Assembly (NCBI GenBank): GCA_963575645.1
Contig: OY754466.1
Coordinates: forward strand, 31,714,001-31,778,000
Source of the DNA: Xanthostigma xanthostigma
Lineage: Eukaryota > Arthropoda > Insecta > Raphidioptera > Raphidiidae
Direction of reading: 5' to 3'
Length of the DNA stretch: 64,000 nt
Made by a program: the position numbers and the translations under genes. This document shows positions 41,601-55,500 of the stretch, one piece after another (within the stretch, counting starts at the first letter, position 1; each line of letters starts with the position of its first letter). The notes under the pieces were generated by a model that saw nothing but the letters and a program-made list of their open reading frames with translations, had not been told where the DNA came from and made no database searches.

Positions 41601-44600
41601 GGGCAAATGAGTCCTTATAGGCAAAATTGCTTTTTTTCATTAAGGTAAGTCTATTTAGACTATAACATTCAGGTTTGGATCATTCTCTCATAAGAAAATG
41701 CAAACTGCATATTAACCATTATTTTAACCCTGACAAGCAGTTTTTACATGCTTTACGACAATTAGGTGCAAATGAGTCTTTATAGGCAAAATTGCTTTAT
41801 TTCATGAGGGTAAGTCTACTTACACTATAACATTTAGGTTTGGATCATTCTCTCATAAGAAAATGCAAACTGCATATTAACCAATATTTTAACGCATACA
41901 AACAGTTTTTACAAGCTTTATGACAATTAGGTGCAAATGAGTCCTTATAGGCAAAATTGCTTAATTTTATAAAGGTAATTCTATTTACACTATAACATTT
42001 AGGTTTGGATCATTCTTTCATAAGAAAATGCAAACTGCATATTTACTATCATTATAAAGCATACAAGCAGTTTTTACATGCTTTATGACAATTAGGGGCA
42101 CATGAGTCCTTATAGGCAAAATTGCTTTATTTCATGAGGGTAAGACTATTTACACTATAACATTCAGGTTTGGATCATTCTCTCATAAGAAAATGCAAAC
42201 TGCATATTAACCATTATTTTAACGCATACAAGCAGTTTTTACATGCTTTATGACAATTAGGGGTTAATGAGTCCTTATAGGCAAAATTGCTTTATTTCAT
42301 GAAGGTTAGTCTATGTACACTATAACATTTAGGTTTGGATTATTCTCTCATAAGAAAATGCAAACTGCATATTAACCATTATTTTAACGCAGACAAGCAG
42401 TTTTTACATGCTTCACGACAATTGTGTGTAAATGAGTCCTTATAGGCAAAATTGCTTTATTTTACAAAGGTAAGTCTATTTACACTATATCATTCAGGTT
42501 TGGATCATTCTCTCATAAGAAAATGCAAACTGCATATTAACCATTATTTTAACGCATTCAAGCAGTTTTTACATGCTTTATGACAATTAGGGGCAAATGA
42601 GTCCTTATAGGCAAAATTGCTTTATTTCATTAAGGGTAAGTCTATTTACACTATAACATTCAGGTCTGGATCTTTCTCTCATAAGAAAATGCAAACTGCA
42701 TATTAGCCATTATTTAAACGCAGACAAGCAGTTTTTACATGCTTTACGACAATTAGGTGCAAATGAGTCTTTATAGGCAAAATTGCTTTATTTCATGAGG
42801 GTAAGTCTATTTACACTATAACATTCAGGTTTGGATCATTCTCTCATAAGAAAATGCAAACTGCATATTAACCATTATTTTAACGCATACAAGCAGTTTT
42901 TACAAGTTTTATGACAATTAGGTGCAAATGAGTCCTTATAGGCAAAATTGCTTTATTTCATGAGGGTTAGTCTATTTACACTATAACATTTAGGTTTGGA
43001 TCATTCTTTCATAAGAAAATTCAAACTGCATATTTACTATCATTTTAACGCATACAAGCAGTTTTTACATGCTTTATGACTATTAGGGGCAAACGAGTCC
43101 TTATAGGCAAAATTGCTTTATTTCATAAAGGTAAGTCTATTTACACTATATAATTCAGGTTTGGATCATTCTCTCGTAAGAAAATGCAAACTGCATATTA
43201 ACCATTTTTTTAACGCTGACAAGCTGTTTTTACATGCTTTACGACAATTAGGTGTAAATGAGTCCTTATAAGCGAAATTGCTTTATTTCACAAAGGTAAG
43301 TTTACTTACACTATAACATTCAGGTTTGGATCATTCTCTCATAAGAAAATGCAAACTGCATATTAACCATTATTTTAACGCATACAAGCAGTTTTTACAT
43401 GCTTTATGACAATTAGGGGTTAAGGAGTCCTTATAGGCAAAATTGCTTTATTTCATGAAGGTTAGTCTATTTACACTATAACATTTAGGTTTGGATTATT
43501 CTCTCATAAGAAAATGCAAACTGCATATTAACCATTATTTTAACGCAGACAAGCAGTTTTTACATGCTTCACGACAATTGTGTGTAAATGAGTCCTTATA
43601 GGCAAAATTGCTTTATTTTACAAAGGTAAGTCTATTTACACTATAACATTCAGGTCTGGATCTTTCTCTCATAAGAAAATGCAAACTGCATATTAGCCAT
43701 TATTTAAACGCAGACAAGCAGTTTTTACATGCTTTACGACAATTAGGTGCAAATGAGTCTTTATAGGCAAAATTGCTTTATTTCATGAGGGTAAGTCTAT
43801 TTACACTATAACATTCAGGTTTGGATCATTCTCTCATAAGAAAATGCAAACGGCATATTAACCATTTTTTTAACGCTGACAAGCTGTTTTTACATGCTTT
43901 ATGACTATTAGGGGCAAGCGAGTCCTTATAGGCAAAATTGCTTTATTTCATAAAGGTAAGTCTATTTACACTATAACATTCAGGTTTGGATCATTCTCTC
44001 GTAAGAAAATGCAAACTGCATATTAACCATTTTTTTAACGCTGACAAGCTGTTTTTACATGCTTTACGACAATTAGGTGTAAATGAGTCCTTATAGGCAA
44101 AATTGCTTTATTTCATGAGGGTAAGTCTATTTACACTATAACATTCAGGTTTGGATCATTCTCTCATAAGAAAATGCAAACTGCATATTAACCATTATTT
44201 TAACGCATACAAGCAGTTTTTACATGCTTTATGACAATTAGGGGCAAATAAGTCCTTATAGGCAAAATTGCTTTATTTCGTGAAGGTAAGTCTATTTACA
44301 CTATAACATTCAGGTTTGGATCATTCTCTCATAAGAAAATGCAAACTGCATATTAACCATTATTTTAACGCAGACAAACAGTTTTTACATGCTTTACGAC
44401 AATTAGGTGCAAATGAGTCCTCATAGGCAAAATTGCTTTATTTCATGAGGGTTAGTCTATTTACACTATAACATTTAGGTTTGGATCATTCTCTCATAAG
44501 GAAATGCAAACTGCATATTTACTATCATTTTAACGCTTACAAGCAGTTTTTACATGCTTTATGACAATTAGGGCAAAGGGGTCCTTATAGGCAAAATTGC

Positions 44601-45884
44601 TTTATTTTACAAAGGTTAGTCTATTTTCACTATAACATTCAGGTTTGGATCATTCTCTCATAAGAAAATGCAAACTGCCTATTAACCATTATTTTAACGC
44701 ATACAAGCAGTTTTTACATGCTTTATGACAATTAGGGGCACATGAGTCCTTATAGGCAAAATTGCTTTATTTCATGAGGGTAAGTCTATTTACACTATAA
44801 CATTCAGGTTTGGATCATTCTCTCATAAGAAAATGCAAACTGCATATTAACCATTATTTTAACGCATACAAGCAGTTTTTACATGCTTTATGACAATTAA
44901 GGGTTAATGAGTCCTTATAGGCAAAATTGCTTTATTTCATGAAGGTTAGTCTATTTACACTATAACATTTAGGTTTGGATTATTCTCTCATAAGAAAATG
45001 CAAACTGCATATTAACCATTATTTTAACGCAGACAAGCAGTTTTTACATGCTTCACGACAATTGTGTGTAAATGAGTCCTTATAGGCAAAATTGCTTTAT
45101 TTTACAAAGGTAAGTCTATTTACACTATATCATTCAGGTTTGGATCATTCTCTCATAAGAAAATGCAAACTGCATATTAACCATTATTTTAACGCATTCA
45201 AGCAGTTTTTACATGCTTTATGACAATTAGGGGCAAATGAGTCCTTATAGGCAAAATTGCTTTATTTCATTAAGGGTAAGTCTATTTACACTATAACATT
45301 CAGGTCTGGATCTTTCTCTCATAAGAAAATGCAAACTGCATATTAGCCATTATTTAAACGCAGACAAGCAGTTTTTACATGCTTTACGACAATTAGGTGC
45401 AAATGAGTCTTTATAGGCAAAATTGCTTTATTTCATGAGGGTAAGTCTATTTACACTATAACATTCAGGTTTGGATCATTCTCTCATAAGAAAATGCAAA
45501 CTGCATATTAACCATTATTTTAACGCATACAAGCAGTTTTTACAAGTTTTATGACAATTAGGTGCAAATGAGTCCTTATAGGCAAAATTGCTTTATTTCA
45601 TGAGGGTTAGTCTATTTACACTATAACATTTAGGTTTGGATCATTCTTTCATAAGAAAATGCAAACTGCATATTTACTATCATTTTAACGCATACAAGCA
45701 GTTTTTACATGCTTTATGACTATTAGGGGCAAACGAGTCCTTATAGGCAAAATTGCTTTATTTCATAAAGGTAAGTCTATTTACACTATAACATTCAGGT
45801 TTGGATCATTCTCTCGTAAGAAAATGCAAACTGCATATTAACCATTTTTTTAACGCTGACAAGCTGTTTTTACATGCTTTACGA
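38621..45884 (+). repeat. Forward monomers between inversion 1 and hexamer block II
   Basis: About 44 forward monomers. The first 2.5 kb has variants rare elsewhere, such as ccttaaagacaaaattg with gtcttctttcac at about 38,975 and 39,635, 660 bp (four monomers) apart. From about 40.1 kb the order follows the 34-mer of the 13.2-kb unit, including caattacgtttgg, aaatgcgtcc and the gcagttttacatg monomer that lacks one t. One member here reads agcagtttttgaatgc at about 41,080, shared only with 51,998. Confidence 0.8.
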
Positions 45885-48290
45885 CAATTAGGTGTAAATG
45901 AGTCCTTATAAGCGAAATTGCTTTATTTCACAAAGGTAAGTTAACTTACACTATAACATTCAGGTTTGGATCATTCTCTCACAAGAAAATGCAAACTGCA
46001 TATTAACTATTATTTTAACGCATACAAGCAGTTTTTACATGCTTTATGACAATTAGGTGCAAATGAGTCCTTATAGGCAAAATTGCTTTATTTCATGAGG
46101 GTAAGTCTATTTACACTATAACATTCAGGTTTGGATCATTCTCTCATAAGAAAATGCAAACTGAATATTGACTATCATTTTCACGCAGACAAGCAGTTTT
46201 TACATGGTTTACGACAATTAGGTGCAAATAAGTCCTTAAAGGCAAAATTGTTTTATTTCACAAAGGTAAGTCTACTTTCACTATAACATTCAGGTTTAGA
46301 TCATTCTCTCATAAGAAAATGCAAACTGCATATTAACCATTATTTTAACGCAGAGAAGCAGTTTTTACATGCTTCACGACAATTGCGTGCAAATGAGTCC
46401 TTATAGGCAAAATTGCTTTATTTTACAAAGGTAAGTCTACTTACACTATAACATTCAGGTTTGGATCATTCTCTCATAAGAAAATGCAAACTTCATATTA
46501 ACCATTATTTTAACGCATACAAGCAGTTTTTACAAGTTTTATGACAATTAGGGGCAAATGAGTCCTTATAGGCAAAATTGCTTTATTTCATAAGGGTTAG
46601 TCTATTTACACTATAACATTTAGGTTTGGATCATTCTTTCATAAGAAAATGCAAACTGCATATTTACTATCATTTTAACGCATACAAACAGTTTTTACAT
46701 GCTTTATGACTATTAGGGGCAAACGAGTCCTTATAGGCAAAATTGCTTTATATCATGAAGGTAAGTCTATTTACACAATAACATTCAGGTTTGGATCATT
46801 CTCTCGTAAGAAAATGCAAACTGCATATTAACCATTTTTTTAACGCTGACAAGCAGTTTTTACATGCTTTACGACAATTAGGTGTAAATGAGTCCTTATA
46901 AGCGAAATTGCTTTATTTCACAAAGGTAAGTTTACTTACACTATAACATTCAGGTTTGGATCATTCTCTCACAGGAAAATGCATATTGCATATTAACTAT
47001 TATTTTAACGCATACAAGCAGTTTTTACATGCTTTATGACAATTAAGTGCAAATGAGTCCTTATAGGCAAAATTGCTTTTTTTCATGAGGGTAAGTCTAT
47101 TTACACTATAACATTCAGGTTTGGATCATTCTCTCATAAGAAAATGCAAACTGAATATTGACTATCATTTTCACGCAGACAAGCAGTTTTTTACATGGTT
47201 TACGACAATTAGGTGCAAATAAGTCCTTAAAGGCAAAATTGTTTTATTTCACAAAGGTAAGTCTACTTTCACTATAACATTCAGGTTTAGATCATTCTCT
47301 CATAAGCAAATGCAAACTGCATATTAACCATTATTTTAACGCAGAGAAGCAGTTTTTACATGCTTCACGACAATTGCGTGCAAATGAGTCCTTATAGGCA
47401 AAATTGCTTTATTTTACAAAGGTAAGTCTATTTACACTATAACATTCAGGTTTGGATCATTCTCTCATAAGAAAATGCAAACTGCATATTAACCATTATT
47501 TTAACGCATACAAGCAGTTTTTACAAGTTTTATGACAATTAGGGGCAAATGAGTCCTTATAGGCAAAATTGCTTTATTTCATGAGTGTTAGTCTATTTAC
47601 ACTATAACATTTAGGTTTGGATCATTCTTTCATAAGAAAATGCAAACTGCATATTTACTATCATTTTAACGCATACAAACAGTTTTTACATGCTTTATGA
47701 CTATTAGGGGCAAACGAGTCCTTATAGGCAAAATTGCTTTATATCATGAAGGTAAGTCTATTTACACAATAACATTCAGGTTTGGATCATTCTCTCGTAA
47801 GAAAATGCAAACTGCATATTAACCATTTTTTTAACGCTGACAAGCAGTTTTTACATGCTTTACGACAATTAGGTGTAAATGAGTCCTTATAAGCGAAATT
47901 GCTTTATTTCACAAAGGTAAGTTTACTTACACTATAACATTCAGGTTTGGATCATTCTCTCACAGGAAAATGAAAACTGCATATTAACTATTATTTTAAC
48001 GCATACAAGCAGTTTTTACATGCTTTATGACAGTTAAGTGCAAATGAGTCCTTATAGGCAAAATTGCTTTATTTCATGAGGGTAAGTCTATTTACACTAT
48101 AACATTCAGGTTTGGATCATTCTCTCATAAGAAAATGCAAACTGAATATTGACTATCATTTTCACGCAGACAAGCAGTTTTTACATGGTTTACGACAATT
48201 AGGTGCAAATAAGTCCTTAAAGGCAAAATTGTTATATTTCACAAAGGTAAGTCTACTTTCACTATAACATTCAGGTTTGGATCATTCTCT
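45885..48290 (+). repeat. 990-bp hexamer higher-order repeat, block II
   Basis: Marker monomers with gtgtaaatgag and ataagcg start at 45,885, 46,875 and 47,866. The second spacing is 991 bp because one t run near 47,188 has six instead of five bases. Just over two units are complete; the third stops near 48,290, where tttggatcat and gcagacaag replace the unit's tttagatcat and gcagagaag. The block ends about 390 bp before the second inversion junction. Confidence 0.88.
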
Positions 48291-48681
48291 CATAAGAAAA
48301 TGCAAACTGCATATTAACCATTATTTTAACGCAGACAAGCAGTTTTTACATGCTTCACGACAATTGCGTTCAAATAAGTCCTTATAGGCAAAATTGCTTT
48401 ATTTTACAAAGGTAAGTCTATTTACACTATAACATTTAGGTTTGGATCATTCTCTAATAAGAAAATGCAAACTGCATATTAACCATTATTTTAACGCAGA
48501 CAAGCAGTTTTTACATGCTTTACGACAATTAGGTGCAAATGAGTCCTTATAGGCGAAATTGCTTTATTTCACAAAGGTAAGTTTACTTACACTATTACAT
48601 TCAGGTTTGGATCATTCTCTCACAAGAAAATGCAAACTGCATATTAACTATTATTTTAACGCATACAAGCAGTTTTTACAC

Positions 48682-49539
48682 AAATAAAGCAATTTTGCCT
48701 ATAAGGACGCATTTGCCCCTAATTTTCATAAAGCATGTAAAAACTGCTTGTATGCGTTAAAATAATGGTTAATATGCAGTTTGCATTTTCTTATGAGAGA
48801 ATGATCCAAACCTGAATGTTATAGTGTAAATAGACTTTCCCTCATGAATTAAAGCAATTTTGCCTATAAGGACTTATTTGCACCTAATTGTCATAAAGCA
48901 TGTAAAAACTGCTTGTAAGCGTTAAAATGATAGTAAATATGCAGTTTGCATTTTCTTATGAGAGAATGATCCAAACGTAATTGTTATAGTGTAAATAGAC
49001 TAACCCTCATGAAATAAAGCAATTTTGCCTATAAGGACTCATTTACACCTAATTGTCGTAAAGCATGTAAAAACTGCTTGTCTGCGTTAAAATAATTGTT
49101 AATATGCAGTTTGCATTTTCTTATGAGAGAATGATCCAAACCTGAATGTTATAGTGGAAATAGACTTACCTTCATGAAATAAAGCAATTTTGCCTATAAG
49201 GACTTATTTGCCCCTAATTGTCATAAAGCATGTAAAAACTGCTTGTATGCGTTAAAATAATGGTTAATATGCAGTTTGCATTTTCTTATGAGAGAATGAT
49301 CCAAACCTGAATGTTATAGTGTAAATAGACTTACCCTCATTAAATAAAGCAATTTTGCCTATAAGGACTCATTTTCACCTAATTGTCGTAAAGCATGTAA
49401 AAACTGCTTGTCAGGGTTAAAATAGTAGTTAATATGCAGTTTGCATTTTCTTATGAGAGAATGATCCAAACCTAAATGTTATAGTGTAAATAAACTAACC
49501 CTCATGAAATTAAGCAATTTTGCTTATAAGGACTCATTT
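48682..49539 (-). repeat. Inverted satellite segment 2 (858 bp)
   Basis: Near-exact copy of the inversion at 37,764, with both breakpoints at the same monomer positions. Entry is after gcagtttttaca into aaataaagc, and exit is within gactcatttatgacaatt. The ctaattttcataaag variant and the lengths match (857 against 858 bp). Identical breakpoints are far more likely to reflect one inversion later copied in the roughly 11-kb unit than two independent events. Confidence 0.93.
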
Positions 49540-52500
49540 ATGACAATTAGGTGCAAATGAGTCCTTATAGGCAAAATTGCTTAATTTCATGAGGGTTAGT
49601 CTATTTACACTATAACATTTAGGTTTGGATCATTCTTTCATAAGAAAATGCAAACTGCATATTTACTATCATTATAAAGCATACAAGCAGTTTTTACATG
49701 CTTTATGACAATTAGGTGCAAATGAGTCCTTATAAGCAAAATTGCTTTATTTCGTGAGGGTAAGTCTATTTTCACTATAACATTCAGGTTTGGATCGTTC
49801 TCTCATAAGAAAATGCAAACTGCATATTAACCATTGTTTTAACCCTGACAAGCAGTTTTTACATGCTTTACGACAATTAGGTGCAAATGAGTCCTTAAAG
49901 ACAAAATTGTTTTATTTCACAAAGGTAAGTCTTCTTTCACTATAACATTCAGGTTTGGATCGTTCTCTCATAAGAAAATGCAAACTGCATATTAACCATT
50001 ATTTTAACGCATACAAGCAGTTTTTACATGCTTTATGACAATTAGGGGCAAATGGGTCCTTATAGGCAAAATTGCTTTATTTCATGAAGGTTAGTCTATT
50101 TTCACTATAACATTCAGGGTTGGATCGTTCTCTCATAAAAAAATGCAAACTGCATATTATCCATTATTTTAACGCATACAAGCAGTTTTTACATGCTTTA
50201 TGACAATTAGGGGCAAATGAGTCCTTATAGGCAAAATTGCTTTATTTCATGAAGGTAAGTCTATTTTCACTATAACATTCAGGTTTGGATCGTTCTCTCA
50301 TAAGAAAATGCAAACTGCATATTAACCATTATTTTAACGCATACAAGCAGTTTTTACATGCTTTATGACAATTAGGGGCAAATGAGTCCTTATAGGCAAA
50401 ATTGCTTTATTTCATAAAGGTAAGTCTATTTAGACTATAACATTCAGGTTTGGATCATTCTCTCATAAGAAAATGCAAACTGCATATTAACCATTATTTT
50501 AACGCAGACAAGCAGTTTTTACATGCTTTACGACAATTAGGTGCAAAGGAGTCCTTAAAGACAAAATTGTTTTATTTCACAAAGGTAAGTCTTCTTTCAC
50601 TATAACATTCAGGTTTGGATCGTTCTCTCATAAGAAAATGCAAACTGCATATTAACCATTATTTTAACGCATACAAGCAGTTTTTACATGCTTTATGACA
50701 ATTAGGGGCAAATGAGTCCTTATAGGCAAAATTGCTTTATTTCATGAAGGTAAGTCTATTTACACTATAACATTCAGGTTTGGATCATTCTCTCATAAGA
50801 AAATGCAAACTGCATATTAACCATTATTTTAACGCAGACAAGCAGTTTTTACATGCTTTACGACAATTAGGTGCAAATGAGTCCTTATAGGCAAAATTGC
50901 TTTATTTCATGAGGGTAAGTCTATTTACACTATAACATTCAGGTTTGGATCATTCTCTCATAAAAAAATGCAAACTGCATATTATCCATTATTTTAACGC
51001 ATACAAGCAGTTTTTACATGCTTTATGACAATTAGGGGCAAATGAGTCCTTATAGGCAAAATTGCTTTATTTTATGAAGGTAAGTCTATTTCCACTATAA
51101 CATTCAGGTTTGGATCATTCTCTCATAAGAAAATGCAAACTGCATATTAACAATTATTTTAACGCAGACAAGCAGTTTTTACATGCTTAACGACAATTAG
51201 GTGTAAATGAGTCCTTATAGGCAAAATTGCTTTATTTCATGAGGGTTAGTCTATTTACACTATAACAATTACGTTTGGATCATTCTCTCATAAGAAAATG
51301 CAAACTGCATATTTACTATCATTTTAACGCTTACAAGCAGTTTTCACATGCTTTATGACAATTAGGTGCAAATAAGTCCTTATAGGCAAAATTGCTTTAT
51401 TTCATGAGGGTAAGTCTACTTACACTATAACATTCAGGTTTGGATCATTCTCTCATAAGAAAATGCAAACTGCATATTAACCATTATTTTAACGCATACA
51501 AGCAGTTTTTACATGCTTTATGACAATTAGGGGCAAATGCGTCCTTATAGGCAAAATTGCTTTATTTAATGAAGGTTAGTCTATTTACACTATAACATTC
51601 AGGTTTAGATCGTTCTCTCATAAGAAAATGCTAACTGCATATCAACCATTATTTTAACGCAGCCAAGCAGTTTTTACATGCTTCACGACAATTGCGTGCA
51701 AATGAGTCCTTATAGGCAAAATTGCTTTATTTTACAAAGGTAAGTCTATTTTCACTATAACATTCAGGTTTGGATCATTCTCTCATAAGAAAATGCAAAC
51801 TGCATATTAACTATTATTTTAACGCATACAAGCAGTTTTACATGCTTTATGACAATTAGGGGCAAATGGGTCCTTATAGGCAAAATTGCTTTATTTCATG
51901 AAGGTTAGTCTATTTACACTATAACATTCAGGTTTGGATCTTTCTCTCATAAGAAAATGCAAACTGCATATTAACCATTATTTAAACGCAGACAAGCAGT
52001 TTTTGAATGCTTTACGACAATTAGGTGCAAACGAGTCTTTATAGGCAAAATTGCTTTATTTCATGAAGGTAAGTCTATTTACACTATAACATTTAGGTTT
52101 GGATCATTCTCTCATAAGAAAATGCAAACTGCATATTAACCATTATTTTAACGCATACAAGCAGTTTTTACAAGTTTATGACAATTAGGTGCAAATGAGT
52201 CCTTATAAGCAAAATTGCTTAATTTCATGAGGGTTAGTCTATTTACACTATAACATTTAGGTTTGGATCATTCTTTCATAAGAAAATGCAAACTGCATAT
52301 TTACTATCATTATAACGCATACAAGCAGGTTTTACATGCTTTATGACAATTAGGGGCAAATGAGTCCTTATAGGCAAAATTGCTTTATTTCATGAAGGTT
52401 AGTCTATTTACACTATAACATTCAGGTTTGGATCATTCTCTCATAAGAAAATGCAAACTGCATATTTACTATCATTATAACGCATACAAGCAGTTTTTAC

Positions 52501-55500
52501 ATGCTTTATGACAATTAGGGGCAAATGAGTCCTTATAGGCAAAATTGCTTTTTTTCATTAAGGTAAGTCTATTTAGACTATAACATTCAGGTTTGGATCA
52601 TTCTCTCATAAGAAAATGCAAACTGCATATTAACCATTATTTTAACCCTGACAAGCAGTTTTTACATGCTTTACGACAATTAGGTGCAAATGAGTCTTTA
52701 TAGGCAAAATTGCTTTATTTCATGAGGGTAAGTCTACTTACACTATAACATTTAGGTTTGGATCATTCTCTCATAAGAAAATGCAAACTGCATATTAACT
52801 AATATTTTAACGCATACAAACAGTTTTTACAAGCTTTATGACAATTAGGTGCAAATGAGTCCTTATAGGCAAAATTGCTTAATTTTATAAAGGTAATTCT
52901 ATTTACACTATAACATTTAGGTTTGGATCATTCTTTCATAAGAAAATGCAAACTGCATATTTACTATCATTATAAAGCATACAAGCAGTTTTTACATGCT
53001 TTATGACAATTAGGGGCACATGAGTCCTTATAGGCAAAATTGCTTTATTTCATGAGGGTAAGACTATTTACACTATAACATTCAGGTTTGGATCATTCTC
53101 TCATAAGAAAATGCAAACTGCATATTAACCATTATTTTAACGCATACAAGCAGTTTTTACATGCTTTATGACAATTAGGGGTTAATGAGTCCTTATAGGC
53201 AAAATTGCTTTATTTCATGAAGGTTAGTCTATGTACACTATAACATTTAGGTTTGGATTATTCTCTCATAAGAAAATGCAAACTGCATATTAACCATTAT
53301 TTTAACGCAGACAAGCAGTTTTTACATGCTTCACGACAATTGTGTGTAAATGAGTCCTTATAGGCAAAATTGCTTTATTTTACAAAGGTAAGTCTATTTA
53401 CACTATATCATTCAGGTTTGGATCATTCTCTCATAAGAAAATGCAAACTGCATATTAACCATTATTTTAACGCATTCAAGCAGTTTTTACATGCTTTATG
53501 ACAATTAGGGGCAAATGAGTCCTTATAGGCAAAATTGCTTTATTTCATTAAGGGTAAGTCTATTTACACTATAACATTCAGGTCTGGATCTTTCTCTCAT
53601 AAGAAAATGCAAACTGCATATTAGCCATTATTTAAACGCAGACAAGCAGTTTTTACATGCTTTACGACAATTAGGTGCAAATGAGTCTTTATAGGCAAAA
53701 TTGCTTTATTTCATGAGGGTAAGTCTATTTACACTATAACATTCAGGTTTGGATCATTCTCTCATAAGAAAATGCAAACTGCATATTAACCATTATTTTA
53801 ACGCATACAAGCAGTTTTTACAAGTTTTATGACAATTAGGTGCAAATGAGTCCTTATAGGCAAAATTGCTTTATTTCATTAAGGGTAAGTCTATTTACAC
53901 TATAACATTCAGGTCTGGATCTTTCTCTCATAAGAAAATGCAAACTGCATATTAGCCATTATTTAAACGCAGACAAGCAGTTTTTACATGCTTCACGACA
54001 ATTGTGTGTAAATGAGTCCTTATAGGCAAAATTGCTTTATTTTACAAAGGTAAGTCTATTTACACTATATCATTCAGGTTTGGATCATTCTCTCATAAGA
54101 AAATGCAAACTGCATATTAACCATTATTTTAACGCATACAAGCAGTTTTTACATGCTTTATGACTATTAGGGGCAAACGAGTCCTTATAGGCAAAATTGC
54201 TTTATTTCATAAAGGTAAGTCTATTTACACTATATAATTCAGGTTTGGATCATTCTCTCGTAAGAAAATGCAAACTGCATATTAACCATTTTTTTAACGC
54301 TGACAAGCTGTTTTTACATGCTTTACGACAATTAGGTGTAAATGAGTCCTTATAAGCGAAATTGCTTTATTTCACAAAGGTAAGTTTACTTACACTATAA
54401 CATTCAGGTTTGGATCATTCTCTCATAAGAAAATGCAAACTGCATATTAACCATTATTTTAACGCATACAAGCAGTTTTTACATGCTTTATGACAATTAG
54501 GGGTTAATGAGTCCTTATAGGCAAAATTGCTTTATTTCATGAAGGTTAGTCTATTTACACTATAACATTTAGGTTTGGATTATTCTCTCATAAGAAAATG
54601 CAAACTGCATATTAACCATTATTTTAACGCAGACAAGCAGTTTTTACATGCTTCACGACAATTGTGTGTAAATGAGTCCTTATAGGCAAAATTGCTTTAT
54701 TTTACAAAGGTAAGTCTATTTACACTATATCATTCAGGTTTGGATCATTCTCTCATAAGAAAATGCAAACTGCATATTAACCATTATTTTAACGCATTCA
54801 AGCAGTTTTTACATACTTTATGACAATTAGGGGCAAATGAGTCCTTATAGGCAAAATTGCTTTATTTCATTAAGGGTAAGTCTATTTACACTATAACATT
54901 CAGGTCTGGATCTTTCTCTCATAAGAAAATGCAAACTGCATATTAGCCATTATTTAAACGCAGACAAGCAGTTTTTACATGCTTTACGACAATTAGGTGC
55001 AAATCAGTCTTTATAGGCAAAATTGCTTTATTTCATGAGGGTAAGTCTATTTACACTATAACATTCAGGTTTGGATCATTCTCTCATAAGAAAATGCAAA
55101 CGGCATATTAACCATTTTTTTAACGCTGACAAGCTGTTTTTACATGCTTTATGACTATTAGGGGCAAGCGAGTCCTTATAGGCAAAATTGCTTTATTTCA
55201 TAAAGGTAAGTCTATTTACACTATAACATTCAGGTTTGGATCATTCTCTCGTAAGAAAATGCAAACTGCATATTAACCATTTTTTTAACGCTGACAAGCT
55301 GTTTTTACATGCTTTACGACAATTAGGTGTAAATGAGTCCTTATAGGCAAAATTGCTTTATTTCATGAGGGTAAGTCTATTTACACTATAACATTCAGGT
55401 TTGGATCATTCTCTCATAAGAAAATGCAAACTGCATATTAACCATTATTTTAACGCATACAAGCAGTTTTTACATGCTTTATGACAATTAGGGGCAAATA

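Larger units (their letters stand above)
37764..48681. repeat. Second large HOR, copy 1 (10,918 bp, contains inversion)
   Basis: The unit runs from one inversion junction to the next: 857 bp inverted, then forward monomers, ending in a 990-bp hexamer block. Its forward part matches the following copy at an offset of 10,917 bp; the aaatgcgtcc monomer lies at 40,618 and 51,535. The match to the next copy then shifts by one monomer at about 42.96 kb, another at about 43.63 kb, and three near 44.75 kb. At 43,615-43,670 one monomer fuses the ttacaaaggtaag type directly to the ggtctggatcttt type, so this copy appears to have lost one monomer there. Confidence 0.88.
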
